Counted from the first letter of the stretch, positions 17,882 through 26,632 are shown. The stretch is DNA of 64,000 nucleotides from Paractinoplanes polyasparticus (GCF_019710575.1 NZ_JAHWFK010000004.1:186001-250000), one strand, 5' to 3'. Notes: a model not told the origin generated them from the letters alone. Program-made: numbers and translations.

Positions 17882-18881
17882 GGGCGTGACCCCCCGAACC
17901 GGCGGGCGTACCCGCGTTGGCCACGGTTCGGATACTCGCACCGAGGTACTTGGCGAAGTGGTTGCGCTTGAACCGGTACCGCGCCCAAATCTCCGACACC
18001 GGCTCACGCAGCAGATTCCCGAGGGGTTCGAGCAGATCCGGCCGGTCGTATACCGGCCACGCGCTCGCTTGCCCGGTCACCTCCACCAAGATCATGTGAC
18101 CTTCGGTCTCCGGCGTCCAGGACGTCATCCGCAGCGCCGGCCGCCAGTCGTGCACCGCCCGCGCCTCGGTCAGCCGATCGAAGCACTGCCCCGCCTCGTC
18201 CAGGCTGATGAACTCGTTCTCCTCCAGGTCCAGCGCGTTGCCCTTACGCAACGGCAGGATCAGCTTCAGCTTGCCCGCGCCGATCACATCCGCGATCTGG
18301 TAGGTGAACGGCAACGCGGGCAGCGTCGAGCGGTACACCACCGCTGACAGCGACACCGGCAACCCGGCGTCCAGGAAAGACCGCACCCCGGACATCACCT
18401 GGTCATAGTCGCCGCGTACCCGGTTGGTGGTCGCTCGTGGACCCTCCAACCCGACGTTGACGAACGCCACCTTGCCCACCATCGATTTGGCGTGCTGCAA
18501 ACCCCGGGTGGCGTTCGTGGGGATACCGAGGATGAAGTCCCCGGTATACATATCCACGATTTCGCCGAAGTCCCTACGCATCAACGGTTCCCCGCCCGAC
18601 AGGAACACCCGGCCGACCCCGGCCAGGTTGGCACGGATCGTGTCCAACTCGGTCAGGGTCGGGTCGGGAAGTTGCAGCGTCTCGGAACAGAAGGAGCAGT
18701 CGAAGTTGCACCGCTTCGTCACCTGCAAGATCACCGACAGTGGCACCGTCGCCGCCTGAGCCAACTCCTCGATGCTCGCGCCATCGGTGACGGCGAAGTG
18801 ATGTCCGGCAGTAAAGGCCACCGCACCCGCCTGACGCGGTAGCGACGGAGCCGGAACGGCAGGCATACCCAACATGGTCAT
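17874..18881 (-). CDS. Radical SAM enzyme
   Basis: 335 residues from ATG 18881, decided by AAGGGAG 9 nt upstream. C58, C62 and C65 (CNFDCSFC) ligate the SAM-cleaving [4Fe-4S] cluster, GGEP is at 96-99, and the rest forms a MoaA/PqqE-like partial TIM barrel. The C-terminal segment resembles the PqqE/NirJ tail (GNLLREPVSEIWARYRF), but only one further Cys is seen, so there is no SPASM auxiliary cluster. It therefore differs from most RiPP maturases. It sits in a seven-gene operon with a methyltransferase, a nucleotide kinase and a NUDIX enzyme, pointing to a small nucleotide-like product. The substrate is unknown. Confidence 0.9.
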   Translation of the reverse strand: MTMLGMPAVPAPSLPRQAGAVAFTAGHHFAVTDGASIEELAQAATVPLSVILQVTKRCNFDCSFCSETLQLPDPTLTELDTIRANLAGVGRVFLSGGEPLMRRDFGEIVDMYTGDFILGIPTNATRGLQHAKSMVGKVAFVNVGLEGPRATTNRVRGDYDQVMSGVRSFLDAGLPVSLSAVVYRSTLPALPFTYQIADVIGAGKLKLILPLRKGNALDLEENEFISLDEAGQCFDRLTEARAVHDWRPALRMTSWTPETEGHMILVEVTGQASAWPVYDRPDLLEPLGNLLREPVSEIWARYRFKRNHFAKYLGASIRTVANAGTPAGSGGHARA

Positions 18882-18936
18882 GATCGATTTCTCCCTTGTG
18901 AGGGTAGATCGGTGGGGTGTCACGTGGTTTCGGCGC

Positions 18937-19755
18937 TCACGGTGTGGTCGGTTTGCGGGCGATGACGCCGTAGGCGACCGCCTCCTCTTCGGTGATCTGC
19001 GGCTGGGGTTGGCGGTCGGGGCACCAGTCCACAACCGATACCAGGCCCGGCGGTAGGAGCTCGAGGCCGTCGAGCAACGCGGTGATCTGCGCGTGGGTGC
19101 GGGGGCGGAAGGGGCCGTGGCCGGCGCCGGGTTCGGCGAGCTTGGTCAGTCGTTCGACGTGCTCAGGGGTCAGCGGGTCGAAGGTGACATGCGATAGGGC
19201 GAGGTAGGAGCCGGGTGGCAGCGCATCGATGATCCGGGCGAGGGCTCGTTGGGCGTGCTGGTCATCGACGACGAAGTGCAGAACGGCGAGGAGCAGGACC
19301 GCGACCGGTTGGTCGAAGTCGATGAGCTCGCGGACGGTGGGTGCGTTCAGGACGGCGTCGATGTCGTCGAGGCCGCCCTCGGTGACGGAAACTGCGCCCA
19401 GCGGATCGCTGAACATGAGGGCGCGGGCGTGGACAGTGACGAGGAGATCGGGGTCGACGTAGGCGACATGGGCGTCCGGGTGCACGGTTTGGGCTATCTC
19501 GTGCACGTTGGGCTTGTAGGGCATACCGCAGCCGATGTCGAGGAATTGCCGCACGCCGCAGTCGGCGGCCAGGAAATCGACGGCACGGTGCAGGAACGCA
19601 CGCAGCTCGCGGGCGGCCCGGTCAACGGAGGGCAGTTCTTCGCGGATCTGCTCGGCGGAGGAGCGGTCTGGTGCGAAGTTGTCCTTGCCGCCGAGCAGCA
19701 CGTCGTAACGACGCGCGGGTGCGGGCCGGTTGACGTCGAACCCGGACGGCGTCAC
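18937..19755 (-). CDS. SAM-dependent methyltransferase, PF04672 (SAV2336/DUF574) type
   Basis: 272 residues from GTG 19755, overlapping the upstream stop (GTGA). The typical PF04672 start FDVNRPAPARRYDVLLGGKDNF is followed by motif I QFLDIGCGMPYKPNVHEIA, VAYVDPDLLVTVHARALM, and the ALSHVTFD strand. The family is expanded in actinomycetes and frequently associated with regulatory or specialised gene sets; substrates are mostly unknown. It lies 56 bp upstream of the radical SAM gene in the same transcription unit and could alkylate the same product. Confidence 0.9.
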   Translation of the reverse strand: MTPSGFDVNRPAPARRYDVLLGGKDNFAPDRSSAEQIREELPSVDRAARELRAFLHRAVDFLAADCGVRQFLDIGCGMPYKPNVHEIAQTVHPDAHVAYVDPDLLVTVHARALMFSDPLGAVSVTEGGLDDIDAVLNAPTVRELIDFDQPVAVLLLAVLHFVVDDQHAQRALARIIDALPPGSYLALSHVTFDPLTPEHVERLTKLAEPGAGHGPFRPRTHAQITALLDGLELLPPGLVSVVDWCPDRQPQPQITEEEAVAYGVIARKPTTP

Positions 19756-20525
19756 GACAGGTCGCCTTCGCACGGGCTGCCGTAGCAGTGGCCGGGGTTC
19801 ATGTCGGTGGTCAGGCGGGCCAGTACGGTGCGGCGTTGCCCGGGCGGGGCGGCGGGGGCGTGGTCGATCAGCGCATCCAGGCGTGCCGCACACACGTCGG
19901 AATGTTCTTCGAGCCCGGGCAGGTAGTCGGTGACCAGGAGCTGGTACCGCGGTCTACCGGGCTGGTAGACATCGGGCAGCCCAGCGCGCACGCGGGCCGC
20001 CTCGCTGCCACGTCGGCAGGCGGTCAGCATCGCCAGGTAGACGACCGTGCACCTGATCACCAGGTCGAGTTGCAGGCTGTGCTGGTTGCGGGCGCGGGTG
20101 AGGGCGTCACCGACCTCGCGGATGGCTTGCCCGCAGCGGCCGACCGCATGCAGGTCAGCTGCCAGGGCGATCCGGTCTTCGATGTCGGCGGGATCGGCCG
20201 GCTGCCCGCGCAGGCCGAGGAGTTCCTGCCAGATTCCGATGGCGTGCTGCCGATGGCCCTCGCCGCGCAGCGTTTCGGCGTAGGTGCGGGTGGCCGCCAC
20301 GACCCGGTCGTATCCGGCATGGTGGAGCTGGCGGGCGGCTCGATAGGCGTAGCGCGCCCATGGCAGCCACAACTTGCCGTAGGTGCTGTCTTCACCGACG
20401 AACCCCAGGGCCGCATCGATCAGCTCGACCGCGGGTGTCGCCGTGGCGGGATCGAGGCGGGTCAGTCGGGCCAGCCTCGCGTCGGCGTTGGAGTCGGTGT
20501 TGCGGTCAGATGCCATCGAACTCAC
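19752..20525 (-). CDS. TPR-like helical protein, first gene of the radical SAM operon
   Basis: 257 residues; GTG 20525 with GGAGA upstream, or ATG 20516. The sequence is nearly all helical, with repeats of the form LWLPWARYAYRAARQLHHAGYDRVVAATRTYAETLRGEG and IWQELLGLRGQP, resembling tetratricopeptide arrays found next to DUF574 methyltransferases and XRE regulators in actinomycetes. The C-terminus contains a CYGSPC pair. It is probably a scaffold or regulator rather than an enzyme. 225 bp separate it from the GNAT gene, leaving room for the operon promoter. Confidence 0.65.
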   Translation of the reverse strand: MSSMASDRNTDSNADARLARLTRLDPATATPAVELIDAALGFVGEDSTYGKLWLPWARYAYRAARQLHHAGYDRVVAATRTYAETLRGEGHRQHAIGIWQELLGLRGQPADPADIEDRIALAADLHAVGRCGQAIREVGDALTRARNQHSLQLDLVIRCTVVYLAMLTACRRGSEAARVRAGLPDVYQPGRPRYQLLVTDYLPGLEEHSDVCAARLDALIDHAPAAPPGQRRTVLARLTTDMNPGHCYGSPCEGDLS

Positions 20526-20749
20526 TGGTCTCCAGCAGGAATGTCGGGTGCGGATCCGTCTACGTAGGTGGGCACCGCGTATGGATGCGCGTGATGTTGT
20601 GATCGTGTGGGGCCGGGCGGTGCACCACAGCGGGCGTGGCAGCGGTCTGGGTGCACCGCCCGGGTGCGGGGTCGCAACGGTCGGGACCCCGCCGCTGGGC
20701 CGTCCGGGCAGGCGGGTGAGAGCTCGCTACGCCCGGGCAGCGTTCCCGC

Positions 20750-21400
20750 TTATCGGGTGGAGTCAGGGTCGGGTGGGCCGGCGGGTCGCCACATCCGGTA
20801 GAGGACGGTGTCGCCGGTAACCGGGATGGTCGGCGGGTTCATGTCGATGTAGCCGTGCCGCTGGTACAGCGCCCGGTTCTGCTCGCCGGTGGCTTCCAGG
20901 TAGGCGCCGATGTCCTCGGCGTCGAGCCGGGCGTGCGTGTAGTCCATTAACCGGCTGCCCAAGCCATGGCTCCACCGGCTGGGGTGCACGGCGAGGAACA
21001 GCAGGTGCCAGTGCGCGTCGCTGGGGTGGTGGGCGTCCATCAGTGCGTCGAGGTGCTGGAACCGGGGCAGGTCGTCACCGGCGAGCTCGGCCAGGTGTCT
21101 GGCGTATCCGTCTGGTTCGCTCGGCTGGCCGGTGCGGTCGAACCAGACCGCGGCGGCCGTGTTGTCGTCGGACATGACGACCTGCCCCGCGCCGCCGATG
21201 GCGTGGGCGATATAGAGCCGATACCAATCCCGGACGACTACCCGGCGTCGGTGCGCATCTGGCACCAAGAAGCGGATCACCTCCAGGTGATCAAACGCCT
21301 CGGTGACGATGTCGGCGACGGTGTCGATATCGTCGAGTCCAGCAACGCGCAGGGCCGGGATCGTGCCGGTGTTCGTGCCGGTCGGTGCGGTGTTGGCCAT
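20750..21400 (-). CDS. GNAT-family N-acetyltransferase
   Basis: 216 residues from ATG 21400 with GGAG at 7-nt spacing. Residues 18-60 form the first GNAT strand and helices (LDDIDTVADIVTEAFDHL). Motif A, HLLFLAVHPSRWSHGLGSRLMDY, holds the R/Q-x-x-G-x-G/A acetyl-CoA loop (WSHGLGSRL), and motif B is GAYLEATGEQNRALYQRHGYI. The family acetylates amines on small molecules or proteins. Its gene starts 18 bp after the permease stop, so permease and acetyltransferase are probably co-transcribed, as in a resistance or amino-acid-modification pair. Substrate not predictable. Confidence 0.88.
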   Translation of the reverse strand: MANTAPTGTNTGTIPALRVAGLDDIDTVADIVTEAFDHLEVIRFLVPDAHRRRVVVRDWYRLYIAHAIGGAGQVVMSDDNTAAAVWFDRTGQPSEPDGYARHLAELAGDDLPRFQHLDALMDAHHPSDAHWHLLFLAVHPSRWSHGLGSRLMDYTHARLDAEDIGAYLEATGEQNRALYQRHGYIDMNPPTIPVTGDTVLYRMWRPAGPPDPDSTR

Positions 21401-21418
21401 GAAGCGGCTCCGTTCGGG

Positions 21419-22909
21419 TCAGAGGATGGCGGACAGGCCGGTTGCGGCGGTGGTGCTGCGGGTGCCGCGGCCGATGCCCTGGTAGACCTGCGGCTTGCGG
21501 TGTTTGAGGATCAGTCCCCAGCAGGTCCCGGCGGTGAAGACGACCAGGATGGCGAGGGGCACGATCCGGGCCGGGCCGGTGCCGGGATCCACGCCGTATT
21601 GCAGGGCCAGGTTGTCCAGCGACAGGACCGAGACGACCAGCAGCACGGCGGAGGCGATCAGCGGGGCGATCAGCCGTTGCCACAGGTTCTCGCCCCGGGA
21701 GTTACGGGCGAAGAAGGCGAGCACGGCGACGCTGGTCAGGGTGTAGAGCAGCAACACCCCGAGGCCACCGGTGGTGGACCCCCAGTAGAACAACTGGATC
21801 AGCGGGTCCCAGCCGGCCCCCGCAAACACGATCAGCACCACGAACGCGAGCGCGGTTTGAGCGAACGAGGCGTTGCGGGGGGCGTTTCTGGCCGTGGTCC
21901 GGCCGAACATCCGGGGCAGGACACCTTCGCGGCCCAGGGCGAAGGTGTAGCGGGTGATGGCGTTGTGGAACGCCAGCCCTGCGGCGAACGTGCCGGTGCC
22001 GAGCAGGATCTTGCCGACAGTGATGGAGCCTTGGCCGAGCACGACGGCGGCCTGGTTGAAGAACAACTCCGGGCCTTGCGCGGTCGCGGTCTCGACCGGG
22101 TTCGGGCCGGCGGCGGAGATCTGCACCCACGAGGCCAGCGCGTACACCGCGGCGATGACCGCGATCGTGACGTAGGTGGCTACCGGGATGGTCCGCTTCG
22201 GGTTCTTGCTTTCCTCGATGTACACCACGGACTGTTCGATCCCGGCGAACGAGGTCGCCCCGAGCACGATCAGCACACCCAGGGTCGGCCCGGACAAGTC
22301 GCTGACCGACACTGCTGCCATGTTGAACGCGAACCCCGGGGCCGACATGATCGCGATGCTGTTGACGACGACCAGGATCGTCTCGGCGATGACCAGCAGC
22401 ACCAGGATGTGACCAGACAGTTTGATCTCGTTCGCGCCCAAGATGGCGACCAGTGCCCAGGCCAGCAACGCGGGGATGAGCCAGTGAACGTGCAGCCCAG
22501 TCCAGTCGCTGAGCAAGGGGGCGCCGATGGCGGCGCTGAACGCGCCGTAACAACACAACTGGAAGGCGTTGTAGGTGGCCAGCGCGAGCCACGACGTGCC
22601 GACCCCGAACGGGCGACCGAGGCCGTGCGCGACGTACGCGTAGAAGGCTCCCGCGTTCGGGATGTGCCGGGCCATCGCCAGATAGCCGACCGCGTAAATC
22701 ATCAAAATAGCGGCGACGGCGAGGATCGCGATCGGGAAACCGATCAGCCCGGTCGCGGCCAGCGCAAGCGGCACGACCAGGGTGATGACGGTCAGCGGCG
22801 CCACCGACGACGCGATCGCCGCACCGATCGCGAACGGGCCAAGCCGGTTCCGGGCCAGCGCGTGCGACACGCTGCCCTGCACGGAAACAGAGGTGGAGGT
22901 GACGGGCAC
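21419..22909 (-). CDS. APC-family amino acid/polyamine permease
   Basis: 496 residues from GTG 22909 (GGAGG, 8 nt). About 12 hydrophobic helices; helix 1 has the APC substrate loop (TLVVPLALAATGLIGFPIAILAVA) and TM6 contains VLGATSFAGIEQSVVYIEESKNPKRTIPVATYV, a classic APC signature. It imports or exchanges amino acids, amines or related compounds across the cytoplasmic membrane. It is followed closely by the GNAT gene and preceded by the GPP34 gene; no regulator is immediately adjacent. Confidence 0.9.
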   Translation of the reverse strand: MPVTSTSVSVQGSVSHALARNRLGPFAIGAAIASSVAPLTVITLVVPLALAATGLIGFPIAILAVAAILMIYAVGYLAMARHIPNAGAFYAYVAHGLGRPFGVGTSWLALATYNAFQLCCYGAFSAAIGAPLLSDWTGLHVHWLIPALLAWALVAILGANEIKLSGHILVLLVIAETILVVVNSIAIMSAPGFAFNMAAVSVSDLSGPTLGVLIVLGATSFAGIEQSVVYIEESKNPKRTIPVATYVTIAVIAAVYALASWVQISAAGPNPVETATAQGPELFFNQAAVVLGQGSITVGKILLGTGTFAAGLAFHNAITRYTFALGREGVLPRMFGRTTARNAPRNASFAQTALAFVVLIVFAGAGWDPLIQLFYWGSTTGGLGVLLLYTLTSVAVLAFFARNSRGENLWQRLIAPLIASAVLLVVSVLSLDNLALQYGVDPGTGPARIVPLAILVVFTAGTCWGLILKHRKPQVYQGIGRGTRSTTAATGLSAIL

Positions 22910-23031
22910 TACGAAGTCCTCCTACACAAACGAGGGATGAAAAAAGGGGGGCCGGCCAACACAGGGATAGGCGGAGCAGCGCAGCGGGCTGTACCGCCAC
23001 GGAAATGGGTGGGTGACTCCTTCGGGCCGGG

Positions 23032-23889
23032 TCAGCGCATGGCGGCCTCGCCGACAGCGGAGTCGGCAGCGCGCAGCAGTTCCCGGCAGGTGTCGTCCAG
23101 GCGGCGGCTCAATTCATCGGCCAGCCAGGACCATTCGTCCGGGCTCAGGGTGGCCAAGGCATGGTGGTGCAAGCCCGTCGCCAGATACAGGCCCGCGAGC
23201 AGCAATTGGTGGTCGGTCAGACGGCGCCGGCCCTGCACGGCGATGCACACTTTGTTCGCCGGATTCCCGGCGGCCACCGAGTCGCACGGCTCGAACCGCA
23301 CCGACCTACCGCCCAGCAACCGGCGGCGTTCCTCCCTGCGAACCAGACCGGTCCGGGTCAGCCGATCAAGGACCCGCTGCTCCGCACGACCCTCGTACGC
23401 CAGATACGACAGCCACATCCGCAGCTCATGGCCACGCCGACGATGCCGAGTATCCTGCTCGCCGCGCTGCTGCTCGCGCAGTTTCGCAGGCCACGCCGCC
23501 GACTCGTCCGCGTCCAGCCATCCTGCGTTCTGGCCGTCCTGCTGCCGCGGCGACCACACCGAGCCTTTCCCCGTCACCGTCGGCTGCCCCAACGCCCACG
23601 CATGCCTGCTCGCCATCGCCGACGAGGCCGGAACCGCCCGATCCTGTTCCTCGGCCCGCATCTTGACCAGCACAGGACCCAACGCTGGATCAGCCGGCGG
23701 TGTGGCCCCGGTGCGGAACAACTCCCCCTCACGTAAGTCCACGAACCGGCCGTCGATCAGCTCAGCGATCAAACCCGCCGCCAGCCCCACCCCTAACGGC
23801 CAATCACCGATGCGTGGCCTACCGCTGACGCTGTCGTACGCCGTGAGCCACAAATCATCGGTGAGCCTCGTCGGCTCCGCTGACGGCAT
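23032..23889 (-). CDS. GPP34 (GOLPH3/VPS74-like) family protein
   Basis: 285 residues; ATG 23889, preceded by AAGGGG, is preferred to the TTG two codons upstream. The family pattern is visible: LTDDLWLTAYDSVSGRPRI, LAAGLIAELIDGRFVDLREGELF, HELRMWLSYLAYEGRAEQRVLDRLTRTGLVRREERRRLLGG and a C-terminal helical bundle ending LDDTCRELLRAADSAV. Eukaryotic GOLPH3 binds phosphatidylinositol-4-phosphate; actinobacterial members are common in regulatory and secondary-metabolite islands but uncharacterised. A loop of about 50 residues in the middle (TVTGKGSVWSPRQQDGQN) is longer than usual. Confidence 0.85.
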   Translation of the reverse strand: MPSAEPTRLTDDLWLTAYDSVSGRPRIGDWPLGVGLAAGLIAELIDGRFVDLREGELFRTGATPPADPALGPVLVKMRAEEQDRAVPASSAMASRHAWALGQPTVTGKGSVWSPRQQDGQNAGWLDADESAAWPAKLREQQRGEQDTRHRRRGHELRMWLSYLAYEGRAEQRVLDRLTRTGLVRREERRRLLGGRSVRFEPCDSVAAGNPANKVCIAVQGRRRLTDHQLLLAGLYLATGLHHHALATLSPDEWSWLADELSRRLDDTCRELLRAADSAVGEAAMR

Positions 23890-24244
23890 GACCAACCCCT
23901 TCTACAGGCAAGCGAGTAAGAAACGAGAGGCAAGATGCGAGGCGGGGCGCCCGGACGATCGCGGCGCTGACAGCAGGCTCAAGCCCAGCCCGCATCTGCT
24001 GCGCTTCAGTACCGCCACGGCTGGATGCACGACCGGACGTCTGCCTCCCCGGCCGCACTGCCTCATCCGGTCAGAACAGGGAGCGAGGAGTCTTCATCTG
24101 AGATCAGCAAGCGCCGGGGGACGCCACATCGCCCACACAGGCATCCGCCCTGGCAGCAAACGTGATTCACCGATCTCGGCGCCGGCCTTCGGGTCGGTCG
24201 CGGATCCAGCCGTTGAAACAAGAGCCCAAGATGGAGTCGATCTC
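23890..24244. other. Intergenic, upstream of GPP34
   Basis: No tRNA or protein gene recognised. The stretch carries the GPP34 promoter region on the minus strand and leads on the plus strand into the small Cys-rich ORF at 24245. Confidence 0.35.
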
Positions 24245-24397
24245 ATGTCGACCAGAACCTCCGTTCTGCCAAAGGCGTTTCCGCCGTTGAACGCTGCCGG
24301 GTCAAGCTATGGCTGCGCGGAGGTGGCTCTCAACGAGTGTGCTCAAGCTTGCTCGATCAACTTCTGTCACGATCCAACCGGTCGATGGCAGAGGTGA
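24245..24397 (+). CDS. Possible 50-residue Cys-rich peptide
   Basis: ATG 24245 follows GGAG at 9-nt spacing. The product is a polar leader-like N-terminus (MSTRTSVLPKAFPPLNAAG) followed by YGCAEVALNECAQACSINFC, giving four Cys spaced C-x7-C-x3-C-x4-C. It overlaps the convergent XRE gene by 41 nt. The third-codon GC is lower than in housekeeping genes here but similar to other island genes. No family recognised. It could be a ribosomally made peptide precursor, or a chance ORF in an otherwise empty 460-bp gap. Confidence 0.3.
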   Translation: MSTRTSVLPKAFPPLNAAGSSYGCAEVALNECAQACSINFCHDPTGRWQR

Positions 24398-25217
24398 TCG
24401 CGGCCCGTGCCTCTCGGCCGAAGACTGCCTGGCCGGACAGATCGCGGAAAATGTTCTTGTAGAGCCTGAGCTCGTGTGGCTGCGTGATGGTCAGGTGGCC
24501 GCTGACCAGCTCCACGTTGACTTGCTTCTCGTCGAACATCCAAAACCCCTCGACCGGCCACGTCCGCGAACGGTCCATGCCAAGGGGAATGATTCCGAGA
24601 GAGACCGACGGCAATGAACTCACCGCGAGAAGATGGCCCAGTTGACCAGCCATCACCTCGGCTCCGCCGATCGGGAAGCGCAGGACGCTTTCCTCAAGCA
24701 CGATCGCGAAGCGGTGGTCGCCCTCGCCGAGAACATGCTGCTTGTCCACACGTACCTGCACTGCGGCCTCGACATCGTCGATCAGACCGCGACGTAGACG
24801 CAGGCCATCCAGGAGTGCGGCGATATAGCCGCGAGTCTGGATCGGACCCGGGATGAGACGCGGGTTGTAGATGTGGAAATTTCGCGTCCGCTCCCACAGC
24901 GGAATGACTGACGCCTGCGCACGACGCAGACCAGTCGACTCCATACGCCGCCACTCGACGAACATTCCCTCCACGGCGCGTAACGAGGCGACGAACTCCG
25001 CAGTGTGCTCCGGAACGCCGGTGCACAGGCACCAGGTGCGAATATCTTCAGGGGACGGTTGGATACGGCCGTACTCGATCCGGCTGACCTTCGACTCGTG
25101 CCACCCTGCGCGTTTCGCCAAGGCCCGCCCGGTGAGGCCCGCGTCGATACGGACCTCACGCAGGCGGGTACCCAGCGCGGCGAGCGCCTGTTGCGCGCTT
25201 GACGACTGCGATTTCAT
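24357..25217 (-). CDS. XRE-family regulator with DUF5753 (WhiJ-like)
   Basis: 286 residues; ATG 25217 overlaps the DUF6879 stop (ATGA). Residues 10-75 form an XRE helix-turn-helix (LREVRIDAGLTGRALAKRAGWHESKVSRIEYG). From about 90 onward is DUF5753, with YNPRLIPGPIQTRGYIAALL, RFAIVLEESVLRFPIGG and ELRLYKNIFRDLSGQAVFG. WhiJ-type proteins repress developmental or accessory genes until relieved, usually in concert with a small partner encoded nearby. Here the partners are the DUF6879 protein and the 73-residue protein upstream in the same operon. Confidence 0.93.
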   Translation of the reverse strand: MKSQSSSAQQALAALGTRLREVRIDAGLTGRALAKRAGWHESKVSRIEYGRIQPSPEDIRTWCLCTGVPEHTAEFVASLRAVEGMFVEWRRMESTGLRRAQASVIPLWERTRNFHIYNPRLIPGPIQTRGYIAALLDGLRLRRGLIDDVEAAVQVRVDKQHVLGEGDHRFAIVLEESVLRFPIGGAEVMAGQLGHLLAVSSLPSVSLGIIPLGMDRSRTWPVEGFWMFDEKQVNVELVSGHLTITQPHELRLYKNIFRDLSGQAVFGREARAAITSAIDRLDRDRS

Positions 25218-25762
25218 CTACCTGGAACTGCGCTGCTCTTCATCCTCGGCTGGAACCGCTCGTGCGGTATCGCTCGGTTCCAGACCGCCTCGAAGGCCGA
25301 CAGGCACAGCTTCAGGACGGCGGGGTCATCTGTCATCTCGTGTTCGGTGGACTTGCCGTCGCCGTCGAAGTAGCCGATGCGTGCGTGCTCTTCGTCGAAC
25401 ACCCAGAAGTCGTTGCCGGGCAACGCGATGTCCGTCGCTTTCCTGCGGGGAAGCCAACGAATCTCCTCGCCGGCGGCGACGTTGGTAAAGGTGCCGTCGT
25501 ACTCGAACCTGATGTATTCACTGACCGGTTCACTGATGATCCTGGCCCGCTGGATCCGAACACCACGATCCGTGACCTCAGCGACGACGTCCAGCCAGGG
25601 ACGCCACCAGGTCGAGCGGTCGCGGTTCGGGTCGTCGCCGCGTCCCTGCTGCCATGCGAGGAACATGGGATCGTCCCGGTCGTACCCGTCCCGCATCTCC
25701 AGATGGATCGCCGAATGTTCACATGACCGCAGCAGCTCCTGAATGCTAGGAAGGACCGCCAT
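25214..25762 (-). CDS. DUF6879 family protein
   Basis: 182 residues; ATG 25762 is preferred over the annotated-length TTG because GGAGG lies 6 nt upstream. Conserved family blocks are HLEMRDGYDRDDPMFLAWQQG, RGVRIQRARIISEPVSEYIRFEY, EEIRWLPRRKATDIALPGNDFWVFD and a C-terminal FEAVWNRAIPHE. Members almost always sit beside XRE-DUF5753 regulators in actinomycetes and are thought to be their regulatory partners; biochemical function is unknown. The gene overlaps both neighbours, so the three products are likely made in balance. Confidence 0.9.
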   Translation of the reverse strand: MAVLPSIQELLRSCEHSAIHLEMRDGYDRDDPMFLAWQQGRGDDPNRDRSTWWRPWLDVVAEVTDRGVRIQRARIISEPVSEYIRFEYDGTFTNVAAGEEIRWLPRRKATDIALPGNDFWVFDEEHARIGYFDGDGKSTEHEMTDDPAVLKLCLSAFEAVWNRAIPHERFQPRMKSSAVPGR

Positions 25763-25967
25763 CAGCAACCTCCGGGAAGAACTGGGTCATGTATCGCGGG
25801 ATCTCCACCACCGTCTCGTACTCCGGCAGACTGAGTTGGCTCAGTCGCTCCCGATCAGTGACCTTCAGTCCCTGAACCAGGTACGTATCGCGGTCGGTGT
25901 CGCGGTAGATCGTCGCCGAGTCCCCGTCGGGGCTGCTCGGGTCTTTGCCGAGGAACTCTAGTGCCAT
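25746..25967 (-). CDS. Small conserved protein, first gene of the XRE/DUF6879 operon
   Basis: 73 residues from ATG 25967 with GGAGG 9 nt upstream. The compact beta-rich N-terminus (MALEFLGKDPSSPDGDSATIYRDTD) is followed by TYLVQGLKVTD and an acidic C-terminal helix with VVEIPRYMTQFFPEV. This small protein is regularly the first gene of DUF6879/DUF5753 operons. It overlaps the next gene by 17 nt. Function unknown; a partner or anti-regulator role is inferred from context. Confidence 0.75.
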   Translation of the reverse strand: MALEFLGKDPSSPDGDSATIYRDTDRDTYLVQGLKVTDRERLSQLSLPEYETVVEIPRYMTQFFPEVADGGPS

Positions 25968-26175
25968 AGCGTCATGCCTCCCCTAGCGCCTTGCATGAAC
26001 TTGCTCGGACACCGGAATGGTGTCGCGGTGATTGCTTTCCGTCAATCGGTGATTACAGAGCGCACTCAAGGCCGATGCCGCTCGATGAGCAACGCCCCGT
26101 ACCCCGCGTCAGGGCGGCCGGCCCCGCCTCGGACGTGCCGGGCGCGTCTCGGCCGTTGATCGTCCCATTTTCCGA

Positions 26176-26604
26176 TCAGCTCGCCTTCCTGGTGTGATAT
26201 GCCGCGACGATGGCCCGCGCGGCCGATTCCAACGCGAATTTGCCAAGATGCGTACCGGATCGCACAAACGCGCTCCACGTGGCGCCGCTACTGGCGTGCA
26301 GCCAACCGGCGAAACGGCCGTGGTCCACACGCTGACACCGCCGGACACACTCCGGACCACCACGACACCGGGAAGAATCTGGCTCCGTAAGCGGTGGGTC
26401 CAGCGCGTCTAGGGCGCGGGCACCCTCCTGCGCCGGAGTGGCACCCGGGTAGACGACGATGAGCGGCTCGTACGCGGACGGATGCGTCCTCGTCTGCTGC
26501 GCGACCTCGCGCGCCTACGAACCGAGGTAGTAGCTGTCTATCCGGCCGTGGGGGGTGGCGAGCAAGAGTGCCCGGAGTCGATATCGGGACAAAGATCTCG
26601 CCAT
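26176..26604 (-). pseudogene. Small gene interrupted by an in-frame amber codon
   Basis: From ATG 26604 the minus strand reads 143 codons to TGA 26178-26176, broken once by TAG at 26517-26515 after 29 codons. Both parts have protein-like composition (ALLLATPHGRIDSYYLGS before; THPSAYEPLIVVYPGATPAQEG, GRFAGWLHASSGATWSAFV and KFALESAARAIVAAYHTRKAS after). No start codon lies near the beginning of the second part. No family recognised. It is interpreted as a decayed island gene; stop-codon readthrough is unlikely but not excluded. Confidence 0.4.
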
Positions 26605-26632
26605 GCCGCCGTAGATCGATCCAACCGTCGCA

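Noticed and set aside
17874..18881. Radical SAM protein as a prokaryotic viperin
   Set aside because: A nucleotide kinase neighbour made this attractive, but the C-terminus resembles PqqE/NirJ proteins and viperin-specific motifs are absent.
20966..24397. 1143-codon plus-strand open frame
   Set aside because: Antisense to GNAT, APC permease and GPP34 genes, with low-complexity Gly/Arg/Gln-rich product; only its last 50 codons from ATG 24245 were kept as a weak candidate.
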